64,000 nt of DNA, from positions 2,728,001 through 2,792,000 of the forward strand of contig CP131612.1 in NCBI GenBank assembly GCA_030686115.1. The letters are read 5' to 3'. Below, piece after piece: positions 9,802-18,485 of this stretch (its first letter is position 1; every line of letters begins with the position of its first letter). A program made the translations under genes and the position numbers. Under the pieces are notes generated by a model. The model was given only the letters and a program-made list of their open reading frames with translations. It had not been told where the DNA came from and made no database searches. This stretch comes from Psychrobacter cibarius (GTDB lineage Bacteria; Pseudomonadota; Gammaproteobacteria; Pseudomonadales; Moraxellaceae).

Positions 9802-10068
9802 ATGAAAAAATTACTGTTCATTGTCTTAGCATCTACTGTTGGCATTAGTGCCTGTGCGTCAAACGGTACATCAAATGGCTCAAACGATCGCAACCATCAA
9901 AGACCTGCTATGTCAGCAGACATGAAACAAGCCATGAATGATTGTGCTCAAAGAGCTGGCGTAAAAATGAATAAAGACAGTCGTCCAAGTAAAAGCGATA
10001 TGAAGAAAATAGATTCATGCATGAGTGCAAAAGGGTTTGAGAAGCCTGCAGGCCAAGGTCGTCACTAA
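9802..10068 (+). CDS. Small putative lipoprotein, unknown function
   Basis: An 88-residue protein with a short signal peptide ending in the lipobox ISAC (Cys18), so probably lipid-anchored. The mature part is Asn/Ser-rich, then has a compact segment with two cysteines (NDCAQRAGVKM and KIDSCMSAKGF, about 26 residues apart) that could form a disulfide in the periplasm. I do not recognise a named family. It is monocistronic, has AAGGA before ATG 9802 and ends at a terminator. The upstream DNA carries three inverted repeats, which suggests regulation. Confidence 0.78.
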   Translation: MKKLLFIVLASTVGISACASNGTSNGSNDRNHQRPAMSADMKQAMNDCAQRAGVKMNKDSRPSKSDMKKIDSCMSAKGFEKPAGQGRH

Positions 10069-10098
10069 TAACTGGTATTTGTTAGATGATCATTGATG

Positions 10099-10128
10099 AA
10101 AGGCCACTCTTTAGGGAGTGGCCTTTTT
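10099..10128 (+). terminator. Terminator of the small lipoprotein gene
   Basis: Stem AAAGGCCACTC/GAGTGGCCTTT with a short loop, followed by T5. It lies 31 bp after the stop and closely resembles the uvrA terminator. Confidence 0.85.
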
Positions 10129-10208
10129 GTTGGGTTGGGTTTTAATATAAGATTAAGTTAGCAGCTTACTACAACTTGATAACCTACGTTTTTAGTCAAC
10201 AATATTCA

Positions 10209-11618
10209 TTATGCAAAAATACCTCCTTCTGAATATTTACTTAACTTATCAACATAACCTTCGGTACTGTTAAGAGCATAAATATCAGGCGCTTCAACGA
10301 ATTCAAGCCAACCCTTCTTCATCCACATTTCAATTATATCCTTACCCATAATTGAGATTAGATTTGCAAGTTGTGCATGTGGAGATGGAAAGTAATACAC
10401 AATTAGATACACTGAAACTCTAACAGTTTTATTAAAAGAAAAAATTTCTTTAATGTAGTCACTATCAGATGAGTCAAGTGAGTGACCCCATATGTATACT
10501 TCATATGGCTTTGCAAGCATATAATTTGTATCGTCTCTAGTGTTCCTTTCTAAAATATTTAGACTCTGATTACCAGAAAGGAATTTATAGTTAGTGTCAT
10601 TAACTAGTTTTTGGTAATATTTAACAAACCCATATGCTTTTTGGTTAACTAATAATTCATTTTCTAATTCTGATATTCCAAGAACAATATTATCAGCGCC
10701 TGCTTTACCATGTAGGAAATTTTGATGTGCTGTTTCATATAATCTACTAGTAGTAGATGAGTAATTAAAACTATAGATATCATCTAAATTACAAAGTGCT
10801 TTAGGTCTTTGCAATTTAGACCTTGGTACCAAACTTTCAACTAATTCAATATACCTAGAGAAAATATCTATAAAAGACGATAAGTGATAATTCATATTTT
10901 CTATTACTTTATAGATATGGACACCAGTTGTTTTACCTTTATATTTCTTTACATAGTCATCGTTTAAACTTAGTTCTTCAAATGCTGGACTCGGTCTACC
11001 AAATCCGGTAAGTGGATCGTAACCATATTGTTGATTCATATCGTCAAACCCAAATTTATTGACTTCTATAAAGTTTCCTTTATCTTCGTATATATATGTA
11101 TTTCGTAAAATACCCAGCTTTAGCAAGACGTTGAGATAGTGATTTTTATTAGTATTAAAGTCTTCAAAAAATTCATCCGCAATGATATTTAAATCACTTC
11201 CATAGTATTTTATATCAATCATCTCGTTCTTATCTGAATTTTTATCTAATACAGAGCATACAATATCTAAAACGTTTTTTATTTCGTTTTCAAAATCTAT
11301 CCATGTATCGATGCCGCTATCTAAGTAATCTTTGAAATACTGAAACCATCCATTATTAGATAGCTTCTCCTTCAAAAGTATTAAACTTTCTACAGAAATT
11401 TTCACATCTTCAGTTTTATACATTTCTTTAGTTCTGTTTAGAAAGAAATCTTCACTTGCTAACAGCTCATGGAAAATATTATCAAATAATAAATGTTCAT
11501 TTGAATCAGCATCTTCGACTGCGCGCATTGCAGTAATAAAATGTTCATATTTTGTTGGTAGGAAATGAGCTAAATCAAAGCCATTTCCTAATATTAATAT
11601 TTTTTTTCTTTCACTCAT
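10209..11618 (-). CDS. abiH: AbiH family abortive-infection protein (putative phage defence)
   Basis: A 469-residue cytoplasmic protein. It matches the AbiH pattern (PF14253): N-terminal nucleotide-binding-like loop ILGNGFDLAH (G11-D15) followed by PTKYEHF, a WIDFENEI segment near residue 106, SFNYSSTTSRLY near 290, and the C-terminal IWGHSLDSSDSDYI near 370. AbiH from Lactococcus blocks some phages by abortive infection; its biochemical activity is not known. Here it stands alone, with AAGGA before ATG 11618. It is visibly more AT-rich than uvrA or the M48 gene and borders gene debris, which points to horizontal gain. Phage resistance is inferred, not shown. Confidence 0.82.
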   Translation of the reverse strand: MSERKKILILGNGFDLAHFLPTKYEHFITAMRAVEDADSNEHLLFDNIFHELLASEDFFLNRTKEMYKTEDVKISVESLILLKEKLSNNGWFQYFKDYLDSGIDTWIDFENEIKNVLDIVCSVLDKNSDKNEMIDIKYYGSDLNIIADEFFEDFNTNKNHYLNVLLKLGILRNTYIYEDKGNFIEVNKFGFDDMNQQYGYDPLTGFGRPSPAFEELSLNDDYVKKYKGKTTGVHIYKVIENMNYHLSSFIDIFSRYIELVESLVPRSKLQRPKALCNLDDIYSFNYSSTTSRLYETAHQNFLHGKAGADNIVLGISELENELLVNQKAYGFVKYYQKLVNDTNYKFLSGNQSLNILERNTRDDTNYMLAKPYEVYIWGHSLDSSDSDYIKEIFSFNKTVRVSVYLIVYYFPSPHAQLANLISIMGKDIIEMWMKKGWLEFVEAPDIYALNSTEGYVDKLSKYSEGGIFA

Positions 11619-11772
11619 TCATCTAGTCCTTTATCAATCATAAATCTCTAAAGATATTATGGCTTTCTGCTCTAAAAATCTATTTGGCTTCGGTTGTAGC
11701 GACTACTCATAAGCTTAGGGTAGATAAGGTATGAGCTAAAATCAGCCTTTGCTCTCTATAAGCATACCTAAC

Positions 11773-11847
11773 TTAAACAAACTCCCGCTCAATATTCATC
11801 ACCTGCGCATCCACAATACACTCTAGCTTTTCTTCAATTTGCTGCAT
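11773..11847 (-). pseudogene. C-terminal remnant, copy A (unknown protein)
   Basis: A 24-codon frame reading MQQIEEKLECIVDAQVMNIE... and ending REFV-stop. It aligns end to end with the remnant at 13325-13405: 11 of the last 19 residues are identical, most other changes are conservative, and both stop at the same place. That suggests two decayed copies of one gene's 3' end. The parent family is not recognised. Confidence 0.4.
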
Positions 11848-12043
11848 TACGACTCAACTTCACATTTAGACAGCCCAACTGTCAAAACGCTTACTCGTTA
11901 GCGTCATGTCATCCCGCTCACCGCTCTCACATACCGCGAAGCTTGACGTATTGCCAAAGCCAATATGTTAGGCGCAGCTCACAACACCCAACATCATGAC
12001 CTAAGATAAAATTTAAACCAACCAATTTTAGATGTTTCTTCGC

Positions 12044-12076
12044 AAAAAAAAGGTAAGTCGTTTGACTTACCTTTTT
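12044..12076 (-). terminator. Terminator of the M48 protease gene
   Basis: Symmetric hairpin AAAAAGGTAAGTC/GACTTACCTTTTT with loop GTTT and A/T runs on both sides, so it could work in either direction. It lies 34 bp after the M48 gene stop. Confidence 0.85.
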
Positions 12077-12109
12077 CGATAACATTTACTTTTGAGAGTA
12101 TTTACTGAG

Positions 12110-12964
12110 TTATTTACGTTTAATGGTTCTAGTCGTTACTCCAGTCGTTGCCCCACTAGTTGCATTAGCAGGTGCTTTCGCAGCCGCTTGATAAACTGGC
12201 GTAACCTCAGGTAAAAGTGCCTGAATTTTAGCGATACGCTGCCCAGAGTTTGGATGGGTAGACATTAAAGTAGCTATGGTGTTGCTACGACCATTGGCAG
12301 CCTCCATTTTTTGCCATACTGCAACGGCAGCTTCTGGATTGTAGCCTGCCTCCGCCATCAAGCGTAGACCACCCGCATCGGCTTGTGACTCCTGACTACG
12401 AGAAAATGGCTTATCAAGTCCGTAGTCACTAATCAAACCCAACGCATCATCACTTAACCCTGTTCTTGACTGTAGTTCGGCACCACCTAACTGCAGCGCT
12501 AAGCCTGTCAGAATTTTTTGCCCAGCATCTTTTTTACTGTGCTCAGATAGCGCATGGGTCATTTCGTGTCCCATGATTGCCGCGATCTCTGCATCTGTTA
12601 ACTGTAGCTTTTCTACAATACCGGTATAAAAAGCCATCTTACCGCCAGGCATTGCCCAAGCATTTAATTCAGGTGAACGTATAACCGTGACCTGCCAATC
12701 AAAAGGGACGCCTGTTGTATTAGCGCGAACGGCGTAGGGCTTCATACGATTAAAGACGTTTTTCACTCGAATGGCGGTAGCAGAAGTATTATCTACCGCG
12801 CCTTGACTACTGGCTTTAGAGACCACTTGAGAGTAGCTTTTAGCCGCATCGGTATTTAATGTAGCCGTATCGTACCCTGCCATATCGGCGACCGTAGTAC
12901 ACCCTGCTAAAGTAGTAATAGTAGTCAGCAATAGAGCATTTTTTATGTTATTAAAAGTGGTCAT
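12110..12964 (-). CDS. M48 family metalloprotease lipoprotein
   Basis: A 284-residue secreted zinc protease. The signal peptide ends in lipobox LAGC (Cys22). The zinc site HEMTH (133-137) follows the typical AIMGHE context, and the third ligand glutamate is in SRSQESQADAGG. The substrate cleft motif NAWAMPGGKMAFYTG precedes it. This is the LoiP/YggG type, membrane-anchored and facing the periplasm, thought to degrade or check outer-membrane proteins. The tail after about residue 255 is Ala/Thr-rich and disordered. It is monocistronic. Exact substrate unknown. Confidence 0.92.
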   Translation of the reverse strand: MTTFNNIKNALLLTTITTLAGCTTVADMAGYDTATLNTDAAKSYSQVVSKASSQGAVDNTSATAIRVKNVFNRMKPYAVRANTTGVPFDWQVTVIRSPELNAWAMPGGKMAFYTGIVEKLQLTDAEIAAIMGHEMTHALSEHSKKDAGQKILTGLALQLGGAELQSRTGLSDDALGLISDYGLDKPFSRSQESQADAGGLRLMAEAGYNPEAAVAVWQKMEAANGRSNTIATLMSTHPNSGQRIAKIQALLPEVTPVYQAAAKAPANATSGATTGVTTRTIKRK

Positions 12965-13070
12965 TAGACGTCCTGGTTGAGAAATACAATTAAGTTAAAT
13001 AGCTAAGCTAAAGGCAAGGAATTGATAGACTTAAAATTCCACTATCGAAATCTATGTCTTGCAACACATT

Positions 13071-13115
13071 AATTGAGAACGATATATAATTGAGAACGAT
13101 ATATAATTGATAACG
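13071..13115. repeat. 17-bp tandem repeat (AATTGAGAACGATATAT)
   Basis: Two exact copies (13071-13087, 13088-13104) followed by a partial third (AATTGATAACG). It lies about 110 bp upstream of the M48 gene start. The repeat could affect that promoter or come from slippage. Confidence 0.75.
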
Positions 13116-13324
13116 TAACTAAAATTCAATCAATATGTAATTATCATGTAAGTAATGTGTCTAGATTATCGAGGAAGAGATTATCACTACAGAAAACAAA
13201 AGTCTATTAATTTTATAATCTATTATTTGTTTGATATCACAATTCCCAGCCTCCATTTGACGCCTACAACTTTATTCCTTTAATTAAAATCGCTGCTTAG
13301 AGAGCATCCTGCAATAGATTCCAC

Positions 13325-13405
13325 CTACATGAACGCCCTTTCTACATTTATCACTCGCGCATCTACCGTACGTTCTATTTTCTCTTTGCCAAAAAAGTTT
13401 ATAAT
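13325..13405 (-). pseudogene. C-terminal remnant, copy B (unknown protein)
   Basis: A 26-codon open stretch without a start, reading IINFFGKEKIERTVDARV... and ending ERAFM-stop. It is homologous to the remnant at 11773-11847. The two flank the M48 gene in the same orientation, so one may have arisen by duplication or by repeated insertion of the same gene. Confidence 0.4.
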
Positions 13406-13504
13406 TTATAGTAGCATCAAACATAATGTCCGATAATGTCTGCGCGTCAGCTCCCAGACCCTTTATAATAGCGTATCGATACCAACCAACCTGCGTGTCT
13501 CACC

Positions 13505-14293
13505 ATGACCTCTATCAGCTACGTAAAGCAGCAACGCATTACTCGACTATGCGTGCGCTGCGGCTTACTCCTTATGCAGTATGGCGCTGAGTCTGCCGTA
13601 GTCGTGGACTTGTCCAAACGCTTGGGGCTTGCGTTGGGGATGAACAGCGTTGAATGTTCTCTGAATTTTAACGCTATCACCCTGACGACCATCTGTGACG
13701 AACGCTGTATCACCACCACCAGAGACACGATCAATCAAAGCATCAATGTCAATTTATTGGTACAAATTCAGCAAATTATCAATAAAACCGAAGCCACCGT
13801 AGACAGTACCGATTTGATTGACCGCACGACCCTTGCCTTTGATGAATTGGATAAGACCGTATACCCAACGTGGCTAGTGAGCATGTTTGTTGGCGCATCT
13901 TGTGGAGCGTTTGCGTATCTGAATGGCGGCAGCTGGTCTATTACCGCGGTGACATTTATTGCGGGTATGGTGGCGATGTTCACTCGTATTTACTTATCCA
14001 AACACCACTTTAATCCTTTTATCACCGTCATTGTGACCGCTTTTATTGCTTCTTTAATTGGAGCGACGACCTACTATTTTGATATTGGTAATAATGCCGA
14101 TATTGCGGTTGCCTCTAGCGTGCTGCTACTGGTGCCGAGCTTTCCTTTGATTAACTCGTTCTCAGATATCCTCAAAGGCTATGTCAATATTGGCGTTGGG
14201 CGTGCAGTCTTTACCTATATGTTGACCTTATCTGCTTGCGTTGGTATCGTGATGGCGCTGGTTTTGCTTCGCATACAGCATTGGGGGTTTTGA
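13505..14293 (+). CDS. yjjP: YjjP-type threonine/serine or succinate exporter subunit
   Basis: 262 residues, ThrE-family N-terminal part (DUF1212). A cytoplasmic domain of about 115 residues (CGLLLMQYGAESA, then the SVECSLNF stretch) is followed by five hydrophobic helices. In E. coli, YjjP works with YjjB to export succinate; in Corynebacterium the fused ThrE exports threonine and serine. The partner gene starts one base after this stop, so the two are co-translated. ATG 13505 is the first in frame. Substrate not determinable from sequence. Confidence 0.9.
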   Translation: MTSISYVKQQRITRLCVRCGLLLMQYGAESAVVVDLSKRLGLALGMNSVECSLNFNAITLTTICDERCITTTRDTINQSINVNLLVQIQQIINKTEATVDSTDLIDRTTLAFDELDKTVYPTWLVSMFVGASCGAFAYLNGGSWSITAVTFIAGMVAMFTRIYLSKHHFNPFITVIVTAFIASLIGATTYYFDIGNNADIAVASSVLLLVPSFPLINSFSDILKGYVNIGVGRAVFTYMLTLSACVGIVMALVLLRIQHWGF

Positions 14294-14294
14294 G

Positions 14295-14747
14295 ATGTGG
14301 TTTATTGAAACCGTTGTGCTTTCATGTATTATTACCCTTGGTTGGACGCTGATGTTTAGCGTACCCAAACGCTATATTTTGCCTTGTTTGCTGATGACTG
14401 CTTTTGGCTTCGGATTAAAGACTGCTCTCGTTTATCAACATGTACATCTCGTGGTTGCCAGCTTTTTCGGGGCAATGCTTGCCAGCTTTTTAGGCGTGTA
14501 TTTTTCTAAGAAATATACCTTGCCACCCAAAGCACTTATCTCGCCTAGTGTCATTTGTATGATGCCCGGTATCGCCGCTTATAAAGCGATGGTCAGTATG
14601 GTGCAGATTGGTTATTTTGGTTTTTCAGACGAGTTATTTAGCCAAATGATGGTGTACTTGTTTGATGCATTATTTGTCACCTCAGGATTGGTACTGGGTT
14701 TGTCTATTCCGGGACTGTTATTTTATAGACGACGTGCCATTGTTTAA
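14295..14747 (+). CDS. yjjB: YjjB-type exporter subunit (DUF3815)
   Basis: A 150-residue inner-membrane protein with four to five helices, matching the C-terminal half of ThrE. The characteristic stretch ISPSVICMMPGIAAYKAM is near residue 100. It is coupled to yjjP by a TGA-G-ATG junction. Together they form the two-gene version of the transporter that is a single polypeptide in actinobacteria. Confidence 0.9.
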   Translation: MWFIETVVLSCIITLGWTLMFSVPKRYILPCLLMTAFGFGLKTALVYQHVHLVVASFFGAMLASFLGVYFSKKYTLPPKALISPSVICMMPGIAAYKAMVSMVQIGYFGFSDELFSQMMVYLFDALFVTSGLVLGLSIPGLLFYRRRAIV

Positions 14748-14978
14748 GTAAGTTTAGATGAGTCTAGTTGGGTTTAAATGGAATTATTAGATATCAGGCT
14801 ATTTTTGCCTAAATGCTTTTATATTCTGATGCTAACTGGTACATCCTCATAAGCAAAACCTTGTAAGATTAATAATGATACCCGTTACAATAGAGTTCAA
14901 AACAACAGAATTAAAAAATAATAGACGGCAAAATTGCACCAATACGCATCAATACGTCCTGAATAAAGAGACTTAACC

Positions 14979-16334
14979 ATGACAAAACATTATGACTATA
15001 TCGCCATTGGCGGCGGTAGCGGTGGCATTGCTTCAATCAACCGTGCGGCGAGCTATGGCAAAAAATGCGCCATTATCGAAGCCAACCAGTTGGGCGGTAC
15101 TTGTGTGAACTTGGGATGCGTTCCCAAAAAGGTAATGTGGTATGGCGCGCAAATTGCCGAGGCGATTCATAAATATGCGCCAGACTATGGCTTTGATGTG
15201 GATGTTAAAGGTTTTGACTTTCAAAAACTGGTGCAGAGCCGTCAACAATATATCGAAAATATCCATCGCTCTTATGACAATAACTTAGCCAAAAATGGCG
15301 TAGAAGTGATCAAAGGCTTTGCCAAATTTGTCGATACCAATACGGTAGAAGTGAATGGCGAACTTATTACCGCTGACCATATTTTGATTGCCACCGGCGG
15401 TCACCCGATTCAGCCTGACATCAAAGGCGCAGAATACGGCATCGACTCTGACGGCTTTTTTGCGTTGAATCACTTGCCAAAACGCGTGGCAATTGTGGGA
15501 GCTGGATATATCGCTGTTGAAATCGCAGGCGTGTTGAACAGTTTGGGCGCTGAGGTGCATTTGTATGTACGCCAGCACTCGCCGCTACGCTCATTTGACC
15601 ACAGTGTAGTAGAGGCATTGCTGATAGAGATGGAGCAAGACGGTATTCAATTGCATACCAATACCACGCTCACGGAAGTCAATAAAAATGAAGATGGCAG
15701 TCTGACTTTGTGTACCGAAAATGGCAGCCTAGACACGACAGATTGCTTGATTTGGGCGATTGGTCGTGCGCCATCGACAGACAATATCAACCTGCAAGTG
15801 ACAGGCGTAGAGACAAACGAGATTGACAAAATCAAAGTCGATAAATTCCAGAATACCAATGTTAAGAACATCTATGCGGTCGGCGATATTATCGAAAACA
15901 GTGTGGATTTGACGCCCGTGGCTATTGCCGCAGGTCGTCGTCTTTCAGAGCGCTTATTTAACAACAAGCCTAATGAGCATTTGGACTATACGTTAATACC
16001 GACGGTTATCTTTACCCATCCTGCTATTGGTACGATTGGCTTGTCTGAAATCGACGCGGTTGAGCGCTATGGCAAAGAAAATATCAAATGTTATAAATCG
16101 ACCTTTACCTCTATGTATAGCGCGGTGACCCAGCATCGTCAGAAGTGTATGATGAAGATGGTATGCTTGGGCGATGAGGAAAAAGTCATTGGTCTACACG
16201 GTCTTGGCTTTGGTGTCGATGAGATGATTCAGGGCTTTGCGGTCGCCATCAAAATGGGCGCGACTAAAGCTGACTTTGACAATACAGTTGCCATTCACCC
16301 AACCGGCTCAGAAGAATTTGTGACGATGCGCTAA
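14979..16334 (+). CDS. gor: Glutathione-disulfide reductase
   Basis: Reduces oxidised glutathione with NADPH and keeps the cytoplasm reduced. 451 residues, same length as E. coli Gor (450). FAD motif GGGSGG near residue 12, redox-active disulfide in [13 protein letters not shown] (cysteines six positions apart: C-x4-C), NADPH-binding [13 protein letters not shown] near residue 174 followed by [11 protein letters not shown], whose arginines bind the NADPH phosphate, FAD-binding AVGDI, and the active-site HPTGSEE at the C-terminus. Start ATG 14979 is clear. It is monocistronic and ends at a bidirectional hairpin. Confidence 0.96.
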   Translation: MTKHYDYIAIGGGSGGIASINRAASYGKKCAIIEANQLGGTCVNLGCVPKKVMWYGAQIAEAIHKYAPDYGFDVDVKGFDFQKLVQSRQQYIENIHRSYDNNLAKNGVEVIKGFAKFVDTNTVEVNGELITADHILIATGGHPIQPDIKGAEYGIDSDGFFALNHLPKRVAIVGAGYIAVEIAGVLNSLGAEVHLYVRQHSPLRSFDHSVVEALLIEMEQDGIQLHTNTTLTEVNKNEDGSLTLCTENGSLDTTDCLIWAIGRAPSTDNINLQVTGVETNEIDKIKVDKFQNTNVKNIYAVGDIIENSVDLTPVAIAAGRRLSERLFNNKPNEHLDYTLIPTVIFTHPAIGTIGLSEIDAVERYGKENIKCYKSTFTSMYSAVTQHRQKCMMKMVCLGDEEKVIGLHGLGFGVDEMIQGFAVAIKMGATKADFDNTVAIHPTGSEEFVTMR

Positions 16335-16364
16335 GTGTTAAGCACGAGACAGACTGGACAACAC

Positions 16365-16399
16365 AAAAAAAGGCTATTCTATAAAGAATGGCCTTTTTT
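16365..16399. terminator. Bidirectional terminator between gor and DUF2846 gene
   Basis: Stem AAAAAAAGGCTATTCT/AGAATGGCCTTTTTT with one G-T pair, loop ATAA, and A/T runs on both sides. It separates convergent genes, so it can serve both. Confidence 0.8.
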
Positions 16400-16417
16400 A
16401 ATAGATAGTGACTTGAA

Positions 16418-16879
16418 CTACTTGCTACAAGTTCCTTTAATACCTAGTTCCAGATCGGCTATAGCTTCTTTACCTTCACTCTCAGATACAAGTTTAAGAC
16501 CAGCTCCCCCAACGAACAGACCTGGCTTAATATATTGTTTGACGAAGTAGTTTTGACCTGTTTTGGTTATTACCATTAGATCATTGGGTGAGAATTCAGA
16601 CTCTGTCGAAACTTTATGCTCTTTGTTACCTAGCACCTCATGATAAAAGAACGTTCCACGCGCAGTTTCCCCAATACACTCATCATCTACCCAGACATCT
16701 TTCTTCAAAGCAGCACCCACCACACTATTGCTACGATAAATATATAGGCCAGCATTGTTTGTACTTGGTGCTTTCACTTGCTTGAGTACGTTAGATACTT
16801 CGACATTTTCAGTAGGTACAGAAGCACAACCAGCAAATAGTATTGATGTAATCGTTAGAAAAGCGATTTTTTTTAGCAT
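16418..16879 (-). CDS. DUF2846 family lipoprotein
   Basis: A 153-residue lipoprotein with lipobox FAGC (Cys18). The core matches DUF2846: GLYIYRSNSVVGAALKKDV, then an exposed VDDECIGET loop and a GTFFYHEV strand, consistent with a small beta-sandwich similar to PEGA domains. The family has no known function. It lies alone between convergent gor and another small lipoprotein gene 84 bp upstream. Confidence 0.82.
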   Translation of the reverse strand: MLKKIAFLTITSILFAGCASVPTENVEVSNVLKQVKAPSTNNAGLYIYRSNSVVGAALKKDVWVDDECIGETARGTFFYHEVLGNKEHKVSTESEFSPNDLMVITKTGQNYFVKQYIKPGLFVGGAGLKLVSESEGKEAIADLELGIKGTCSK

Positions 16880-16963
16880 TTTATCTCTCTAAGAATAAAG
16901 TGAATGTGACTTGAAAGTTCTGATGATTTTATTATGAGTAACTTTAAAAAATATAGCTCTGCT

Positions 16964-17332
16964 TTAATTGCCTAATACCCATTCATCGTTCACTTGATAA
17001 ACCTTGAAATTGGTCTTGTTAGTGCGGCTCTCCCCCGCGATTGTCTGAGTGATATCAGCGGTACACATATAAGTATTGTCGCCCTCAACAGTATCACAGT
17101 TGATATTCTCGACGCGTTCAAGCTTTGGCATCATACCCTCCATCATGCCGCTCATCGCCTTTGCCATCTCATCATTGCCTGCGTTCGCCATCGCATCGTC
17201 CATCATACTATTGGCTTGCTCGTATTGTGCCTCGATTAACGCTTCAACCGTGCTTTCAGAAGGTGCATTAGAGCATGCGACAAATAGCGGTGTTAGTAAT
17301 GCTATGACTGCCAGTTTTTTCAGATTAGTCAT
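16964..17332 (-). CDS. Small putative lipoprotein, unknown function
   Basis: A 122-residue protein with signal peptide and lipobox FVAC (Cys20). The mature part starts with a helical, Met/Ala-rich section (about 30-70), then a short beta domain with two cysteines (NCDTVE...YMCTADI) and the tail FKVYQVNDEWVLGN, which resembles lumazine-like NTF2/DUF4878 endings. Family assignment uncertain. It may be co-transcribed with the DUF2846 gene that follows 84 bp later. Confidence 0.75.
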   Translation of the reverse strand: MTNLKKLAVIALLTPLFVACSNAPSESTVEALIEAQYEQANSMMDDAMANAGNDEMAKAMSGMMEGMMPKLERVENINCDTVEGDNTYMCTADITQTIAGESRTNKTNFKVYQVNDEWVLGN

Positions 17333-17534
17333 CTCAATCTCAATGTGTCTATAATGTTACTTCACTATACAGAATTACTTCTAAATACCCAACTTAATTT
17401 TAGAGTACAAGTTTGGATTTATGATGAATAGCTTTAATAATCTAATGAGATGAAGGAATTAACGTGCGGTGTATACTGACAGTGCATTCACGATACTGCT
17501 ATGATGTGGTATTCAAAACCGTTGCGAGATAACT

Positions 17535-17741
17535 GTGTGGCAGGTGTACTTTTTTATATTACCGATTGGTCTGGGAATTATGACCTTGGCAGCAAGTTTG
17601 TTATTTTTGTTTGCCTATCTGATGTCTGATGACAATGCCACGCGCTTGCCCGCTTTTAACTGGTTCAAGCGCTTAATTATCGTGGCATTTATCTTGCTAA
17701 GTGTTGGGCTGTTTATGACCTTTGGTCATTTTTGGGGTTAA
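17535..17741 (+). CDS. Small inner-membrane protein, two helices
   Basis: 68 residues beginning at a GTG codon, with two strong hydrophobic helices (about 5-28 and 46-65) joined by a polar loop (MSDDNATRLPAFNWFKR). No named family recognised. The sequence pattern is protein-like, but the start is GTG and I see only a weak ribosome site, so confidence is moderate. Confidence 0.6.
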   Translation: MWQVYFFILPIGLGIMTLAASLLFLFAYLMSDDNATRLPAFNWFKRLIIVAFILLSVGLFMTFGHFWG

Positions 17742-17771
17742 TAAAATCAGCCTTTAAACATTCAATATTCT

Positions 17772-18395
17772 TTAATGAACCATTTTTTCTAACTCCAATA
17801 ATTCTAAATCTTCACGCTTTGGCTCGCCATTATTGCCGTCATTTGGAAATGGCATTTTATTACCATTTAGCTCATAACCTCGGCGCTGATAGTAAGCCAA
17901 CAGCTCAGGACGATGACTTAAAATAGACATGGTCAAACGCGCAGTGTTTTTATCAGCTGCTTGCCCATCTGACTGTAGATGACGAGTAGCAAAGGTTTCT
18001 GCCGCTTGCAAAATCACATTGCCAACGCCATGCCCCTGCAACTCTGGATCTACTGCAAACATGCCGATGTAGGCTTTGTTATTTGAGTCAGCATCGGTTT
18101 TGATATCGACAGCGATACAACCGAGTATCTCACCCGTTTCCTCTCCATCACGGTCGCCCGTTGTCGTTTTTGGATAGACAAAGTAATAGTGATTAGGGTC
18201 ATTAATTACGGCAGCGAGCTCGGCTGACGTGGTTCGAATACCACCAATTAAATCCGCCTCATTGGTCCAACCTGCGGTCTCGCGATAGCAGCAGTTCAAT
18301 AATTGCTCAAGTGCATCAATATCATCGGCTTGCGCTTGTCGCAAAAATACAGACTCTCTATCCAAGTAATTTTTACCTATAGTGTTTTTATTCAT
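17772..18395 (-). CDS. GNAT family N-acetyltransferase
   Basis: 207 residues. The acetyl-CoA loop is clear: FAVDPELQGHGVGNVILQAAE near residues 112-132, with the QxxGxG pattern. The N-terminal part (VFLRQAQADDIDALEQLLNCCYRETAGW) and the late YYQRRGYE segment are also typical. It acetylates a small molecule or protein that cannot be named from sequence. It lies 90 bp downstream of the Rieske-reductase gene on the same strand. Confidence 0.88.
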   Translation of the reverse strand: MNKNTIGKNYLDRESVFLRQAQADDIDALEQLLNCCYRETAGWTNEADLIGGIRTTSAELAAVINDPNHYYFVYPKTTTGDRDGEETGEILGCIAVDIKTDADSNNKAYIGMFAVDPELQGHGVGNVILQAAETFATRHLQSDGQAADKNTARLTMSILSHRPELLAYYQRRGYELNGNKMPFPNDGNNGEPKREDLELLELEKMVH

Positions 18396-18485
18396 ATTAT
18401 AATTTTTCCTTTCCTTGTTTGTATTAAAAAAACTGACCCAAATCGATAGGTCAGCCTTAATAGTAATATGTATCCATCTTGAGTA

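Larger units (their letters stand above)
11619..12109. other. Intergenic region with gene debris upstream of abiH
   Basis: 491 bp without an intact gene. It contains a C-terminal coding remnant (11773-11847), a block of higher GC content (about 11870-11990) with weak integron-attC-like ends, and the terminator of the M48 gene (12044-12076). Confidence 0.5.
12965..13504. other. Intergenic region between M48 gene and yjjP
   Basis: 540 bp without a gene. It holds the 17-bp tandem repeat (13071-13115), a gene remnant on the minus strand (13325-13405) and probably both divergent promoters. Confidence 0.5.

Noticed and set aside
17732..17926. 64-codon frame on plus
   Set aside because: Overlaps the end of the GNAT gene on the other strand; no ribosome site and no family.
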